This document shows, piece after piece, positions 1-9,344 of a stretch of DNA of 64,000 nt. Each line of letters starts with the position of its first letter. Position 1 is the stretch's first letter. A model generated the notes under the pieces. The model was not told the DNA's origin. It saw only the letters and a list, made by a program, of their open reading frames with translations, and searched no databases. The position numbers and the translations under genes are program-made. Source of the stretch: Streptomyces caniferus. GTDB lineage: Bacteria > Actinomycetota > Actinomycetes > Streptomycetales > Streptomycetaceae. The stretch lies in NCBI RefSeq assembly GCF_009811555.1, contig NZ_BLIN01000005.1, forward strand, positions 4,101,501 through 4,165,500, written 5' to 3'.

Positions 1-1092
1 CGGTGCCGGCTGGCCGCGCTGGAGGTCGAGGACGTCAATCAGCGGATCGGGGCGCTGCTGCCGGTCGCGGTCATCGGCTGGCTCGCCGCCGGGTACGCCG
101 TCAAGGCGGCGGCCGCGGCGGTGGGTGTCGCGGGAGCGGGTGCGGCGGCCGGTGCCGGTGCGGCGGCTGTGAGCTCCGGTGGTCCTGGGGCGGCGGCCGC
201 GGGCGGTGGTGGTTCCGGTGCGGCGGGAGGTTCCGGTGGTGCCGCCGTGGGGCAGGGGCTGGGCGCGGCGGTGAAGGTCGGGATCGGCGTGGGGGCGACG
301 GTGGTGGCGGGCGCGGCGCTGGCACTGGCGCTGACCGGCTCCCCCAAACCGGAGCCGCGGGCCGGGTCCGCACACCCGGCTCCGGCCGCGCCGGGGAAGT
401 CGGCGCCCGAGCCTTCGCGGTCGGCGCTGCCGCCGGTCGCGGGCGCCGCACCGGGTCCGGAGCGGAGCGCGAAGGAGACGCCGAAGCAGAGCCCGAAGCC
501 GGACCCGAAGTCGCCGGGGACGCACACCTCGCGTCCCGAGCCGGCGCCCGCCCCGCCGCGCACGCCGCGGCAGCCCGCGCCCCGCCCGGCCCCGCCGTCG
601 GCCCCGGCCCCCGAGCCCACGCCGCCCCGGCCCACGCCGAAGCCGCCGCTCCCCGCCACGACCGCGTACCGGCTCAATGCGCTCGACCGCGACTTCACGG
701 GCGACGGCAGCAAACCGGAGGTGCGCACCGTCGCGAGCAGCTGGATGTGGCAGCGGGAGTCACCGAAGATCGACGGCACGCGGTACGCGCATGGCGTGAG
801 CGTGCACGCGCGGTCCTCGGTGACCATCGACCTCAACCGCCGGTGCACCTCGTTCGACGCCGTTGCGGGCATCGACGATCTCAGCCTGGGGCTGGGGGCG
901 TTGCGCTTCTCCGTCTACGCGGACGGGGTGCGGCAGTGGCGGTCGGTGGTGGTGCACGGCGGGCAGCGGGCGGTGCCGGTGCATGTCCCGCTGGCGGGCC
1001 GGCGGACGCTGCGGCTGGTGACCGAGTCGGCGTCGGCCTTCGACGTGGTGGCGCTGGGGGACTGGGCGCAGTCGACGATCAGCTGTCGCTGA
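1..1092 (+). CDS. C-terminal part of NPCBM-domain protein (5' end outside window)
   Basis: The reading frame is open from base 1, so the gene starts upstream of the window. The visible 363 residues begin with a short hydrophilic stretch, then a hydrophobic Ala/Gly-rich region (about residues 19-110, probably one or two membrane segments), then a Pro/Ala/Lys-rich linker (about 110-220). The last 140 residues look like an NPCBM/NEW2 carbohydrate-binding domain: a tyrosine-rich start, the SVHARSSVTIDL strand, then GALRFSVYADG. The likely layout is a membrane-anchored protein with an external sugar-binding domain. Some streptomycete sigma-factor-like proteins carry such a C-terminus, but the window does not show the N-terminus, so the role is open. 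The last 14 bases overlap the end of the convergent SARP gene. Confidence 0.75.
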   Translation, partial: RCRLAALEVEDVNQRIGALLPVAVIGWLAAGYAVKAAAAAVGVAGAGAAAGAGAAAVSSGGPGAAAAGGGGSGAAGGSGGAAVGQGLGAAVKVGIGVGATVVAGAALALALTGSPKPEPRAGSAHPAPAAPGKSAPEPSRSALPPVAGAAPGPERSAKETPKQSPKPDPKSPGTHTSRPEPAPAPPRTPRQPAPRPAPPSAPAPEPTPPRPTPKPPLPATTAYRLNALDRDFTGDGSKPEVRTVASSWMWQRESPKIDGTRYAHGVSVHARSSVTIDLNRRCTSFDAVAGIDDLSLGLGALRFSVYADGVRQWRSVVVHGGQRAVPVHVPLAGRRTLRLVTESASAFDVVALGDWAQSTISCR

Positions 1093-4000
1093 GGGGGCGG
1101 GGCGGCCATGGGACGGCGGCGTCCGGGGGCGTCATCGGGCCGTCGGCTTCGGGGCGTGGGGCCGAGGCGCCGGCTTCAGGGCACGGCGTCGGGCCGTCGT
1201 CCTCGGGTCGCGGGACCGGACCGTCGGCTTCCCGACGCGGGGCCAGGAGCGCTACGGCCCCGGCGGGGGTGAGGCGGGCGCCTTCCGCGTGCAGGGCCTC
1301 GTATCGGCGGCCGGGTATGCCGTCGTGTTGGCAGCTGGGTGCGCCGACGCCTGTGCCGTCGTTTCCAGCCGCGTCCATGCCGTCGTGTCCACCCCCGTCT
1401 TCCCCCTCGCCCATGGCGGCGCATTCCCCGCAGTGTCCGCCGTCGCCCGCGCCGTCCAGCTCGGCGCGCAGCATGGCCGCCGTGCGCCGGACGTCCTCCT
1501 CCTCGGGGACGGTCCTGGGCAGTTCGCCGCGCCAGGCGTCGGCGGCCCCCAGCAGCCGGGCGGCGTCGTAGGGGCGGCCGGCGCGCTGCAGTGCCGGGGC
1601 CGCGGCCTCCACGACGGCTGCCAACACAGGTGGGGTGCAGTAGAGCGTCGTCAGCCCCCAGTTCAGGGCCTGATGGCATCGGCTCAGCGCTTCCGCCGGC
1701 TCGCCCGCCTCCGCCGCTATCCGGCCCGCCAGCGCGCCCAGCATCACCGCGAAATGGGGCGGCGGGGTGCCCAGAGCAGCCGCCGCACACGCCGCCTCGC
1801 ACGCCTCGCGCGCCACCTCGGGCAGCCCGCGCCGCAGCGCGATCCGGGCGCGCAGCGAGTGATTGAAGGCCTGCGGGTCCTGTACGCCCCACTCGGCAGC
1901 CTGTTCGTCCGACTGCATCACCACCTTCTCGGTACTGTCCACGTCGCCGGCGGCGAAGTGGAGTTCGGCCAGCCGCGACAGGATGAACGGCCCTTCCGCG
2001 TACGCCCCCAGCTCGCAGGTCAGCGCGAGCGCCTCCTCGTAGGCCGTACGCGCCTCGTCGTAGCGGCCGCGGATATGGCGTATCTCGGCCGTGGCGGTGG
2101 CGACCTGGGCGAGCATCCAGCGGTCGCCGACCCGTCGCGCCAGCTCGGTCAGCTCCTGCTCGTGCGCCTCTGCCGACTCCAGGCCGCCGGACAGATCGAG
2201 CGCGAGATGTGTACGGAACAGCAGCGAGACGCCCAGCTCCCACCTGCCGCCGATCTCACGGCTGGTGGCCACGGCCTTGTCCATGAGCGAGAGGATCTGG
2301 TCGTAGGTGCCGAGGAAGTACGCGGCGAAGGGCCACAGCAGTCCGGGGAAGCGGACGCTGCGCGGATGCGGACGGCGGTAGGCGGTCAGCAGCCGGTCGA
2401 TCAGGGCGCGGTGCTCCGGGGAGTCGTCCTGGTGGTCTCGGCTCTGGTCGTGGAGCAGGAAGAGGAGCAGCAGCTCGAGGTCCGTGCGCGCCCAGAACGC
2501 CGGGTCGGTGTCGGTGAGGTGCTCTGGGCCGGGATGCAGCGCGGCGGTCCGCTCCACCCAGGAGGCCCCCTCCTCCCGGTAGTTGCGCAGCCACCAGAAC
2601 CAGCCCATGGCCAGCACGACGCGATGTGCGGTGTCCGCGTCCCGGCCGGTGACCGCGCGGTGCAGCACCGCCCGTACGTTGTCCAGCTCGGCCTCGACAC
2701 GCGCCAGCCACGGCAGCTGCTCGGCGGAGCGCAGGCGCGGCTCGGCGTCCGTGACGAAGTCCAGGAAGTGGCGCGTGTGCCGGGCGAGGGTGCGCTCGTG
2801 CTCCTCGGGGCGGCCGGCGGCCCGCTCCCTGGCGTAGGCGTGGATGGTCTCCAGCATCCGGTAGCGGGGTTCGGCGCCGCGGTGGTCGACGATCAGCAGC
2901 GACTTGTCCACCAGCGCCCCGAGCAGGTCGAGCACGTCCTCGGCCCGTTCGTGGCACACCGCCTCGGCCGCCGCGAGGGTGCAGCCGCCGGCGAACACCG
3001 ACAGCCGGCGCAGCACCGCGCGCTCGGGCTCGTCGAGCAGGTCCCAGGACCAGTCGACGACCGCGCGCAGCGTCTGCTGGCGCGGCAGCGCGGTCCGGCT
3101 GCCGCTGGTCAGCAGCCGGAACCGGTCGTCGAGCCGGTCGGCGATCTGGCGTGGGGAGAGCAGCCGCAGCCGGGCCGCGGCCAGCTCGATGGCGAGCGGC
3201 AGACCGTCGAGCCTGCGGCAGATCTCGTCCACCGCCGCCGGGTCGTCCGCGGCCCGGAACTCCGGCCGCACCGCCACCGCCCGCTCGGCGAACAGCTGGT
3301 GCGCGGGTGCCGGAGGCAGCGGATCCAGCGGCCGTACGACCTCGCCGGGCACGCCCAGCGGCTCCCGGCTCGTGGCCACCACGGTCAGCCCGGGGCAGTG
3401 CCGCAGCAGCAGATCGGCGAGTGCGGCGGCGGCGCCCACGACGTGCTCACAGTTGTCGAGCACGAGCAGCAGGCGGCGCGACGCGCAGTGGTCGACGATC
3501 CGGGCCGCCGGGTCGGTGTGCTCGGCGGTCCTACGGGCCTCCATGGCCGGGGAGAAGACGGCGGTGTCCCGTCGCCCGAGCGCGGACAGCACGGCTCCCG
3601 GCACCGCCTCCGGTGCGTCCAGCGGCGCGAGCTCGGCGATCCAGACCCCGTCGGGGTGTTCCCCGGCCAGCGAGCCGGCCAGGTGCTCGGCGAGCCGGGT
3701 CTTGCCGGAGCCGCCCGCTCCGGTGAGCGTGACGAGCCGGGCCCGGCGGGACCGCAAGGCGGCTTGGAGCGAGGCGAGTTCGGTCTCGCGTCCGACGAAG
3801 GAGTTGAGCCGGGCCCGGAGGTTGCCGCTGCGGAGTGCCGGCTCCGGGCCCGGCGTCGTGGCCTCCGGTAGCGCGTGCTGTGCCAGCAACCGGGCGTGCA
3901 GGGCGCGCAGTTCGGGTCCGGGGTCCGCACCGAGCCGGTCCGCGAGCAGCTTCCGGGTCTCCTCGTACGCGGCCAGCGCATCGGCGCCCCGTCCCGCGTC

Positions 4001-4618
4001 GCGCAACGCCCGCATCAGCTGGGCGCGGAACGGTTCGTCCAGGGGATGGTCGGCGGTCAGCTGCCGTAGTTCGGGCAACAGGTGCTCGGCACGGCCGAGC
4101 GCCAGGTCCGCGTCGATCCGGCGGTGCAGCGCCGCCAGCCGTAGCGCCTCGGGGCGGTGGGCGGCCCCTTTCCCGTCGGGCAGATCCGCCAGCGCCGGCC
4201 CCCGCCACAGCGCGAGACCGGTGTGCAAGGCCTCGGCCGCCGCGGCCGGATCCCCCTCCTGCAGCTTGCGCGTACCGAGGTCCACCAGCCGCTCGAACCG
4301 ATGCAGATCGACCTCGTCCGGGGCCGTGACCAGCCGGTACGCCCCCGGCAACGACTCCACGGCGCCCTTGCCCAGCGTCCGCCGCAACCGCCCCACCAGC
4401 GCCTGCAGCGCGCCCGAGGCATCCTGCGGCGGCGCATCGGCCGCCCACACCTCGTCGATCAGCGTCCCCGCGGCCACCGGCCGCCCGCCCCGCAGGGCCA
4501 GTGCGGCCACCAGCGCCCGCACCCGCGCGCCGCCCAGCGGAATCGGCTGCCCCCGCGCGTCCAGGACCTCCGTCGCACCCAGAACTCGAAATCTCACCCG
4601 GCCATTGTCCCGGCCCAT
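1079..4618 (-). CDS. AfsR/SARP-type regulator with BTAD, NTPase and TPR-like regions
   Basis: Large transcriptional regulator of about 1179 residues. The N-terminus has the OmpR-like winged helix of SARPs (FRVLGATEV...RVRALVAALAL), followed by a bacterial transcriptional activation domain to about residue 250. A P-loop NTPase comes next, with Walker A GAGGSGKT near residue 300 and a Walker B-like LLLVLDNCEHV. The rest is helical, TPR-like repeat sequence ending in a low-complexity tail. This is the AfsR layout, a family that activates secondary-metabolite or developmental genes. ATG at 4618 is chosen because CGGGGGAG precedes it at good spacing; a GTG at 4642 and an internal GTG at 4597 are alternatives. 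Two DnaA-box-like sites lie just upstream. The 3' end overlaps the convergent NPCBM gene by 14 bp. Confidence 0.88.
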   Translation of the reverse strand: MGRDNGRVRFRVLGATEVLDARGQPIPLGGARVRALVAALALRGGRPVAAGTLIDEVWAADAPPQDASGALQALVGRLRRTLGKGAVESLPGAYRLVTAPDEVDLHRFERLVDLGTRKLQEGDPAAAAEALHTGLALWRGPALADLPDGKGAAHRPEALRLAALHRRIDADLALGRAEHLLPELRQLTADHPLDEPFRAQLMRALRDAGRGADALAAYEETRKLLADRLGADPGPELRALHARLLAQHALPEATTPGPEPALRSGNLRARLNSFVGRETELASLQAALRSRRARLVTLTGAGGSGKTRLAEHLAGSLAGEHPDGVWIAELAPLDAPEAVPGAVLSALGRRDTAVFSPAMEARRTAEHTDPAARIVDHCASRRLLLVLDNCEHVVGAAAALADLLLRHCPGLTVVATSREPLGVPGEVVRPLDPLPPAPAHQLFAERAVAVRPEFRAADDPAAVDEICRRLDGLPLAIELAAARLRLLSPRQIADRLDDRFRLLTSGSRTALPRQQTLRAVVDWSWDLLDEPERAVLRRLSVFAGGCTLAAAEAVCHERAEDVLDLLGALVDKSLLIVDHRGAEPRYRMLETIHAYARERAAGRPEEHERTLARHTRHFLDFVTDAEPRLRSAEQLPWLARVEAELDNVRAVLHRAVTGRDADTAHRVVLAMGWFWWLRNYREEGASWVERTAALHPGPEHLTDTDPAFWARTDLELLLLFLLHDQSRDHQDDSPEHRALIDRLLTAYRRPHPRSVRFPGLLWPFAAYFLGTYDQILSLMDKAVATSREIGGRWELGVSLLFRTHLALDLSGGLESAEAHEQELTELARRVGDRWMLAQVATATAEIRHIRGRYDEARTAYEEALALTCELGAYAEGPFILSRLAELHFAAGDVDSTEKVVMQSDEQAAEWGVQDPQAFNHSLRARIALRRGLPEVAREACEAACAAAALGTPPPHFAVMLGALAGRIAAEAGEPAEALSRCHQALNWGLTTLYCTPPVLAAVVEAAAPALQRAGRPYDAARLLGAADAWRGELPRTVPEEEDVRRTAAMLRAELDGAGDGGHCGECAAMGEGEDGGGHDGMDAAGNDGTGVGAPSCQHDGIPGRRYEALHAEGARLTPAGAVALLAPRREADGPVPRPEDDGPTPCPEAGASAPRPEADGPMTPPDAAVPWPPRPLSDS

Positions 4619-4634
4619 GCCGCTCCCCCGATTT

Positions 4635-4675
4635 TTATCCACAACCCGACCCGGCCCGGCCCGGGGTTATCCACA
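4635..4675 (+). promoter_or_regulatory. Pair of perfect DnaA-box-like sites
   Basis: TTATCCACA occurs at 4635-4643 and again at 4667-4675, in the same orientation. The starts are exactly 32 bp apart, about three helical turns. Both lie immediately upstream of the SARP start codon on its non-coding side. The nonamer is the classical DnaA box. Binding and purpose are inferred. Confidence 0.5.
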
Positions 4676-4806
4676 GCCGTGCACAGGCGGCGCCCCGCAC
4701 CCCGCCCCCGCAGGGACGGCCGCGGGACGACGGGCGGTTGCGGACCGGCGGCGGGCAGCGCACACCGCCTCGTCAGGGCCACCCGACGACGGCGACGCCC
4801 CCGGGC

Positions 4807-6906
4807 TCACGCCAGTCGCGCACGGGGCACCACTCCACCCGCGACCGCCTTCTGACGCGGCGCCCCCGCCCCCGTCCAGCACGTTCCCCGCCGCGCCACC
4901 AACCGTCGCAGCCACAGCTCCGTGGAGACCAGCTCGGCCAGTCCGTCCAGCGGGAGCGCCGCCCCCTCCGCCGCCGACCGCAGTGCCCTGCGGACCACCC
5001 GCGCCTCCACCAGGCCCGCATCGGCCAGCAGCGGTGTGTCGAAGAGCCGCACCAGGTCACCGACGGCGCCGCGCAGCCCGGCGCGTACCGCGGCCGCCTG
5101 GGTCAGGTGCGAGGTGGCGCCCCAGCCGGGCGGCAGATCCCGCACGCCGGCCCCGGCCAGTACGGAGCGCAGCACGGCGGCCCGCGCCCCCGGCTGCACC
5201 CGCAGGGTGTCCGGCAGCGCGCGGCAGGCGAGCACCACCTGGTTGTCGAGGAAGGGGGCGTGCAGCCGCTGGTTGCGGACCTCGGCGGCCTGCTCGAAGA
5301 CGCGGTGGTCAGCGGCCTGGCGGGCGAGCGCGGCGCGGGCCCGCCGCTCCCCGGGCCGGCCCACGGCGGGCGAGCGGTGCGCCGCATCACCGAGCCGAAC
5401 CGATACTTCGGCCAGCGCCTCCCCCGTGAGCCAGCGCGCCGCGGGCCCCGGCCCGCACCAGGCGAGCGCGGCCAGCGAGGCGTCCACGGCCCCGGCGGCC
5501 GCCGGCTCGTCGGCGAACTGCCGCTCCAGGAGGCGTCGCGCCGTATCGGCGAGGCCTGCCGCGTACGGCGTACGGGCGAGCCGGCGGGCGGCGCGGTAGA
5601 CGGTGAACGGCACGAGGACGGACTGCGCGGAGGGGCCGTCGGCCTTGGCCAGCGCGGTAACCGGGCGCAGCAGATGGCGTCGGCGGCGGTCCATGAGCAG
5701 GTCGGCGAGGCGGGCCGGGTGGGCGTCGAGGACCTGGCGCGCGCCGTGTCCGACGAAGTGGTCCGCGCTGCCGGCCAGCAGGCGCCGGCGGTGGCGGCTC
5801 GCGGTGGTGAGGGAGGGGCCCGGCTCGTCCGTGAGCGGGCCCATGTCGAGGTCCGCATACGGGAGGGCCTCTTCGCCGGCCGCGACGACGACATGGTGCA
5901 GCCGCGGATTGTCGGCGAGGGTGCGGGCGCGCTCCAACTCGGCGTCGTGGTGCGCCTGTCCGCCGTTGGTGGCGCGGTCGTTGAAGGTGACGGCCAGGAG
6001 GCGTTCGCCGTGGCCGCCCAGCCTTCCGGGCTGCCCGGGGAGGCCGGCGGCCAACAGGGCGAGGGTTCCGGAGGCGCTGCCCCCGGAGAGGTCGGCGCCG
6101 ATACCGGGGGCCGGTGCGCCGCGCGCCGCGCGCCGTTCGGCGGGCCCCATGCCGGGCACCGGACCGGGGTCGAGGCCGTCGAGCCCGTCCGGGTGGGGGG
6201 CGTGCCGGGGTACGGCCAGCCGGGCGCGGACGGCCTCGACCAGGGCGTCGCGGACACCGTCCACGGCCTGTTCCGGGGCGAGTTGGGGTGCGGCGACGGC
6301 GAGCGAGGCGGTCGGCTCGTAGGAGGTGATGTCGCGGGCGCCGCCGCGCAGCACCAGGGCGTGGCCGGGCGGGATCCGGCGGACGCCCTCGTAGGGCGTG
6401 CCGGCGCCGAGCGCCTCGGGGAGGTCCGGGCAGGCCAGCAGCGCGGCCAGGTGGCCGACGTCGAGGCTGGCCTCGACGAGGTCGGCGAGCGGGAGGGCGG
6501 CGGTGGCGTAGGCCGTGCCGCCGGCCCAGGGGGTGTGGAAGACGGGGCGGGCACCGGCCAGGTCGCCGGTGACGGTGATCCGCCGCCCTACCTGGACGAC
6601 GGCGGTGTAGCTGCCGGGCCAGGCGGTGAGATGGCGCAGTGCGCCCCCGCGGGCCGCGAACAGCCCTACCCGTAGTTGGTCGTTGGTGGCGCCGCAGACG
6701 CCGAAGACGGCGAGCCGGGTCTCGGGGTCGGCCTGGACGACGCGGACCTCGTCGGGCCGCCAGTCGCCGACCGCCCAGAGGGGGTCCGGGCCGTCCCAGA
6801 GGAGCTGGGCGCCCACCGGGAGGACCGTGCGGGTCTCCTCGTCGGCCGTCGGCCCCGTGGCGGCCGGCCCCGTGGCGGCACTGCTCCACCCCACCAACCA
6901 GCGCAT
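4807..6906 (-). CDS. Asparagine synthase-related protein (AsnB/lasso-cyclase-like)
   Basis: A 699-residue protein. The N-terminal half resembles the class II glutamine amidotransferase fold of AsnB but starts MRWLVGW with no Cys at position 2, so glutaminase activity is unlikely. The C-terminal half carries the synthetase fold, with a PP-loop-like DLSGGSASGT near residue 290. The family motif is SGGxDS; here the Asp is Ala, so adenylation may be impaired or changed. Later segments (PYEGVRRIPPGH, APFLDNQVV) are typical of this superfamily, which includes lasso-peptide cyclases. No lasso precursor or leader peptidase is visible nearby. ATG at 6906 is chosen over an upstream extension because GGTGGAGG sits 5-6 nt before it. 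It lies 188 bp upstream of the SARP gene on the same strand. Confidence 0.8.
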   Translation of the reverse strand: MRWLVGWSSAATGPAATGPTADEETRTVLPVGAQLLWDGPDPLWAVGDWRPDEVRVVQADPETRLAVFGVCGATNDQLRVGLFAARGGALRHLTAWPGSYTAVVQVGRRITVTGDLAGARPVFHTPWAGGTAYATAALPLADLVEASLDVGHLAALLACPDLPEALGAGTPYEGVRRIPPGHALVLRGGARDITSYEPTASLAVAAPQLAPEQAVDGVRDALVEAVRARLAVPRHAPHPDGLDGLDPGPVPGMGPAERRAARGAPAPGIGADLSGGSASGTLALLAAGLPGQPGRLGGHGERLLAVTFNDRATNGGQAHHDAELERARTLADNPRLHHVVVAAGEEALPYADLDMGPLTDEPGPSLTTASRHRRRLLAGSADHFVGHGARQVLDAHPARLADLLMDRRRRHLLRPVTALAKADGPSAQSVLVPFTVYRAARRLARTPYAAGLADTARRLLERQFADEPAAAGAVDASLAALAWCGPGPAARWLTGEALAEVSVRLGDAAHRSPAVGRPGERRARAALARQAADHRVFEQAAEVRNQRLHAPFLDNQVVLACRALPDTLRVQPGARAAVLRSVLAGAGVRDLPPGWGATSHLTQAAAVRAGLRGAVGDLVRLFDTPLLADAGLVEARVVRRALRSAAEGAALPLDGLAELVSTELWLRRLVARRGTCWTGAGAPRQKAVAGGVVPRARLA

Positions 6907-7633
6907 CGCCGCCTCCACCCGATTCCCCGTGCGCCGGGGCCAACGGCCGCCCCGTACAGCGGACCGCCCGGCTGACACCGGGCTGTTGTGGCGACCATGC
7001 TGCCATGACAGGGGCGCGGGGGAGGCTCCGGAGCGGACGCGTATACATGCGGTTCGCTGCGCGCGCCCCCACCGAGGGGCCGTCGGCGGGTCCGTGGGGG
7101 CGTCACGGGTCCCTGCGGCCGGGCCGCGAACGGCGGAGCGGACGAGGTGCGGGGCGTCGGCGGGACGGCCACGCGCACCGTCCCCCGGCACGCCCCGCAC
7201 CGGGCGCGAGCGCTCCGCCGCTTCGGCCCCGGGAGGCCCCCCGTGTGGCCCCCGGGACGACCCCCGAGCGGGCGGCGGCGTGAAATCATCACCCGTCGAT
7301 TTTCGGCCAAAGTCCTTTCCGCACAGCCCAGTTGACGTATGCGGGCATCGCGTCAACCGGTGGCACGGGCGGCCGGAGACCGGTCCGTGCGACGGTCCGG
7401 GAGGCGGGCTGCGCCCCCCGGACCGGACCGTCACCTGCGGGGAATGAGGTGACGGTATCCCCCAGCCCACTGGATCCAGTGCAGCGGGCCGACCCACGCA
7501 GAAGACATGCAAGCGCTCCCGATAACGGGCGGCCAGCGCGCACGGACGGGCGCACGGGCACACGTACCCGGAGCACATGCCAATTCCCGCACCCCTGTTT
7601 GAACACGAATCCCGCCATCCGGGATACCGACTC
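6907..7633. other. Long divergent intergenic region
   Basis: About 730 bp between the divergent AsnB-like and sporulation-associated genes hold no open frame with convincing protein character on either strand. A 14-bp palindrome is at 7468-7481 and a promoter-like pair follows at 7634-7662. The length suggests complex regulation of one or both genes. Confidence 0.5.
7468..7481. promoter_or_regulatory. 14-bp perfect palindrome CACTGGATCCAGTG
   Basis: This exact inverted repeat lies about 240 bp upstream of the sporulation-associated regulator and could be an operator for a dimeric repressor. No partner protein is identified. Confidence 0.35.
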
Positions 7634-7662
7634 TTAACGGTCGGGATCCGGCGAACTACTCT
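7634..7662 (+). promoter_or_regulatory. Candidate promoter of sporulation-associated regulator
   Basis: TTAACG (7634-7639) and TACTCT (7657-7662) are separated by 17 bp, a plausible HrdB-type -35/-10 pair. The start codon at 7719 would leave a leader of about 50 nt with a GAGGGG ribosome site. Confidence 0.4.
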
Positions 7663-7718
7663 GGGTGGACGCATGCCCCGGGGTAGCGGGGCGGCCGTCG
7701 CTGTGTCGAGGGGTGCGC

Positions 7719-9167
7719 ATGTCCAGGGATATACGCGGGCCGAACGAAAAGCTCGGCACCGTTCTCGCCCTCGCGGGAATCAGCAATGCCGGACTGGCGC
7801 GCCGGGTCAACGACCTCGGTGCGCAGCGCGGACTGACGCTTCGCTATGACAAGACGTCGGTGGCGCGGTGGGTCTCCAAGGGCATGGTGCCGCAAGGCGC
7901 CGCGCCCCATCTGATCGCGTCCGCGATCGGCAGCAAGCTTGGCCGGCCGGTCCCGCTGCACGAGATCGGGCTGGCCGACGCGGACCCGGCGCCCGAGGTC
8001 GGCCTGGCTTTTCCCCGCGATGTGGGCGCCGCGGTGCGCTCCGCGACCGAGCTGTACCGTCTCGATCTGGCCGGACGGCGGGCGGGCGGCGGCGGCATCT
8101 GGCAGAGCCTGGCCGGATCCTTCGCCGTCACCGCCTACGCCACCCCCGCCTCCCGCTGGCTGATATCCCCGGCCGACAGCTCGGTGGCGCGGGAGGCGGC
8201 CGAGGCCCGCGACAAGGACGCCGCGGCGGCCGGCGACGGCGGGATCCCGCAGCACGTCGGCCACAGCGACGTCAGCAAACTGCGCGAGGCCGCGGAGGAC
8301 GCGCGCCGCTGGGACTCCAAGTACGGCGGCGGCGACTGGCGTTCCTCCATGGTGCCGGAGTGCCTCCGGGTAGATGCGGCACCCCTGCTTCTCGCCTCGT
8401 ACAGCGACGAGGTCGGCCGGGCGCTCTTCGGGGCGACCTCCGAACTCACGCGGCTCGCGGGGTGGATGGCCTTCGACACGGGCCAGCAGGAGGCCGCGCA
8501 GCGGTACTACATCCAGGCGCTGCGGCTCGCCCGCGCCGCCGCCGACGTCCCCCTGGGCGGCTATGTCCTCGCCTCGATGTCCCTCCAGGCGACCTACCGC
8601 GGCTTCGCCGACGAGGGCGTCGACCTCGCGCAGGCCGCTCTGGAGCGCAATCGCGGCCTGGCGACGGCCCGCACCATGAGCTTCTTCCGCCTGGTGGAGG
8701 CCCGGGCTCAGGCCAAGGCCGGCGAGGCGCGCGCCTGCGAGGTGGCGCTGAAGGCCTCCGAGGGCTGGCTGGAGCGCTCCCGCGGCGGCGACCCCGACCC
8801 GTCGTGGCTGGACTTCTACTCGTACGAACGCTTCGCCGCCGACGCCGCCGAGTGCTACCGCGATCTGCGGCTGCCCCGCCAGGTCCGCCGCTTCACCGAG
8901 CAGGCGCTGTCCCGGCCCACCGAGGAATTCGTCCGCTCCCACGGTCTGCGCCTCGTCGTCTCCGCGGTCGCCGAACTGGAGTCCGGCAACCTGGACGCGG
9001 CCTGTGCGGCGGGCACCCGCGCGGTCGAGGTGGCCGGTCGGATCTCCTCCGCCCGCACCACCGAGTACGTCCGGGATCTGCTGCACCGCCTGGAGCCGTA
9101 CGGCGACGAGCCCCGGGTGGTCGAGCTACGGGAGCGGGCGAGACCGCTGCTGGCGGCGCCGGCCTAG
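7719..9167 (+). CDS. Sporulation-associated HTH/TPR regulator
   Basis: A 482-residue cytoplasmic protein. Residues 8-75 form a helix-turn-helix-like region ([20 protein letters not shown], then [14 protein letters not shown]). The remainder is helical with TPR character, strongest from about residue 230 on. It resembles proteins annotated as sporulation-associated in streptomycetes; I recall such a gene two or three loci from an AfsR-like regulator. ATG 7719 is preferred to the upstream in-frame start because GAGGGG lies 6 nt before it. The TAG stop at 9165-9167 lies inside the terminal inverted repeat of a MITE-like element, so the C-terminus may have been trimmed or replaced by insertion. 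Confidence 0.75.
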   Translation: MSRDIRGPNEKLGTVLALAGISNAGLARRVNDLGAQRGLTLRYDKTSVARWVSKGMVPQGAAPHLIASAIGSKLGRPVPLHEIGLADADPAPEVGLAFPRDVGAAVRSATELYRLDLAGRRAGGGGIWQSLAGSFAVTAYATPASRWLISPADSSVAREAAEARDKDAAAAGDGGIPQHVGHSDVSKLREAAEDARRWDSKYGGGDWRSSMVPECLRVDAAPLLLASYSDEVGRALFGATSELTRLAGWMAFDTGQQEAAQRYYIQALRLARAAADVPLGGYVLASMSLQATYRGFADEGVDLAQAALERNRGLATARTMSFFRLVEARAQAKAGEARACEVALKASEGWLERSRGGDPDPSWLDFYSYERFAADAAECYRDLRLPRQVRRFTEQALSRPTEEFVRSHGLRLVVSAVAELESGNLDAACAAGTRAVEVAGRISSARTTEYVRDLLHRLEPYGDEPRVVELRERARPLLAAPA

Positions 9168-9344
9168 GGCCTGTCTTCAAAGTCCCGTCGTTCGCCCGCA
9201 GGGCGGGCCCTGCGGTGTCTGGTGCGTGCGATCGCAAGGCGGAGGGCCTTCCCGGTACTGGGTGTACCGGGAAGGTCCCGACAACGCGGCGAGCATGCGT
9301 GCCAGGCACCGCAAGGCAGGCGGGACTTTGAAGACAGGCCCTAG
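9164..9344. mobile_element. 181-bp MITE-like element with perfect 24-bp terminal inverted repeats
   Basis: The left end (9164-9187, starting CTAGGGCCTGTCTTCAAAGT) is the exact reverse complement of the right end (9321-9344). Both ends carry CTAG, which fits a TA or CTAG target duplication of the IS5-type transposase group (inference). The interior has no transposase. It contains a 12-bp perfect hairpin at 9247-9275 (arm CCTTCCCGGTAC) and a smaller one near 9198-9215. The element supplies the stop codon of the upstream gene, and its hairpins could end transcription. Confidence 0.8.

Noticed and set aside
3..1571. Long plus-strand frame of 522 codons
   Set aside because: Gly/Arg-rich shadow of the NPCBM gene and of the SARP 3' end; the other frames carry recognisable domains.
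1289..6675. Very long plus-strand frames opposite the SARP and AsnB-like genes
   Set aside because: Antisense frames are open because of high GC third positions; no domain is seen, and the minus-strand proteins are convincing.
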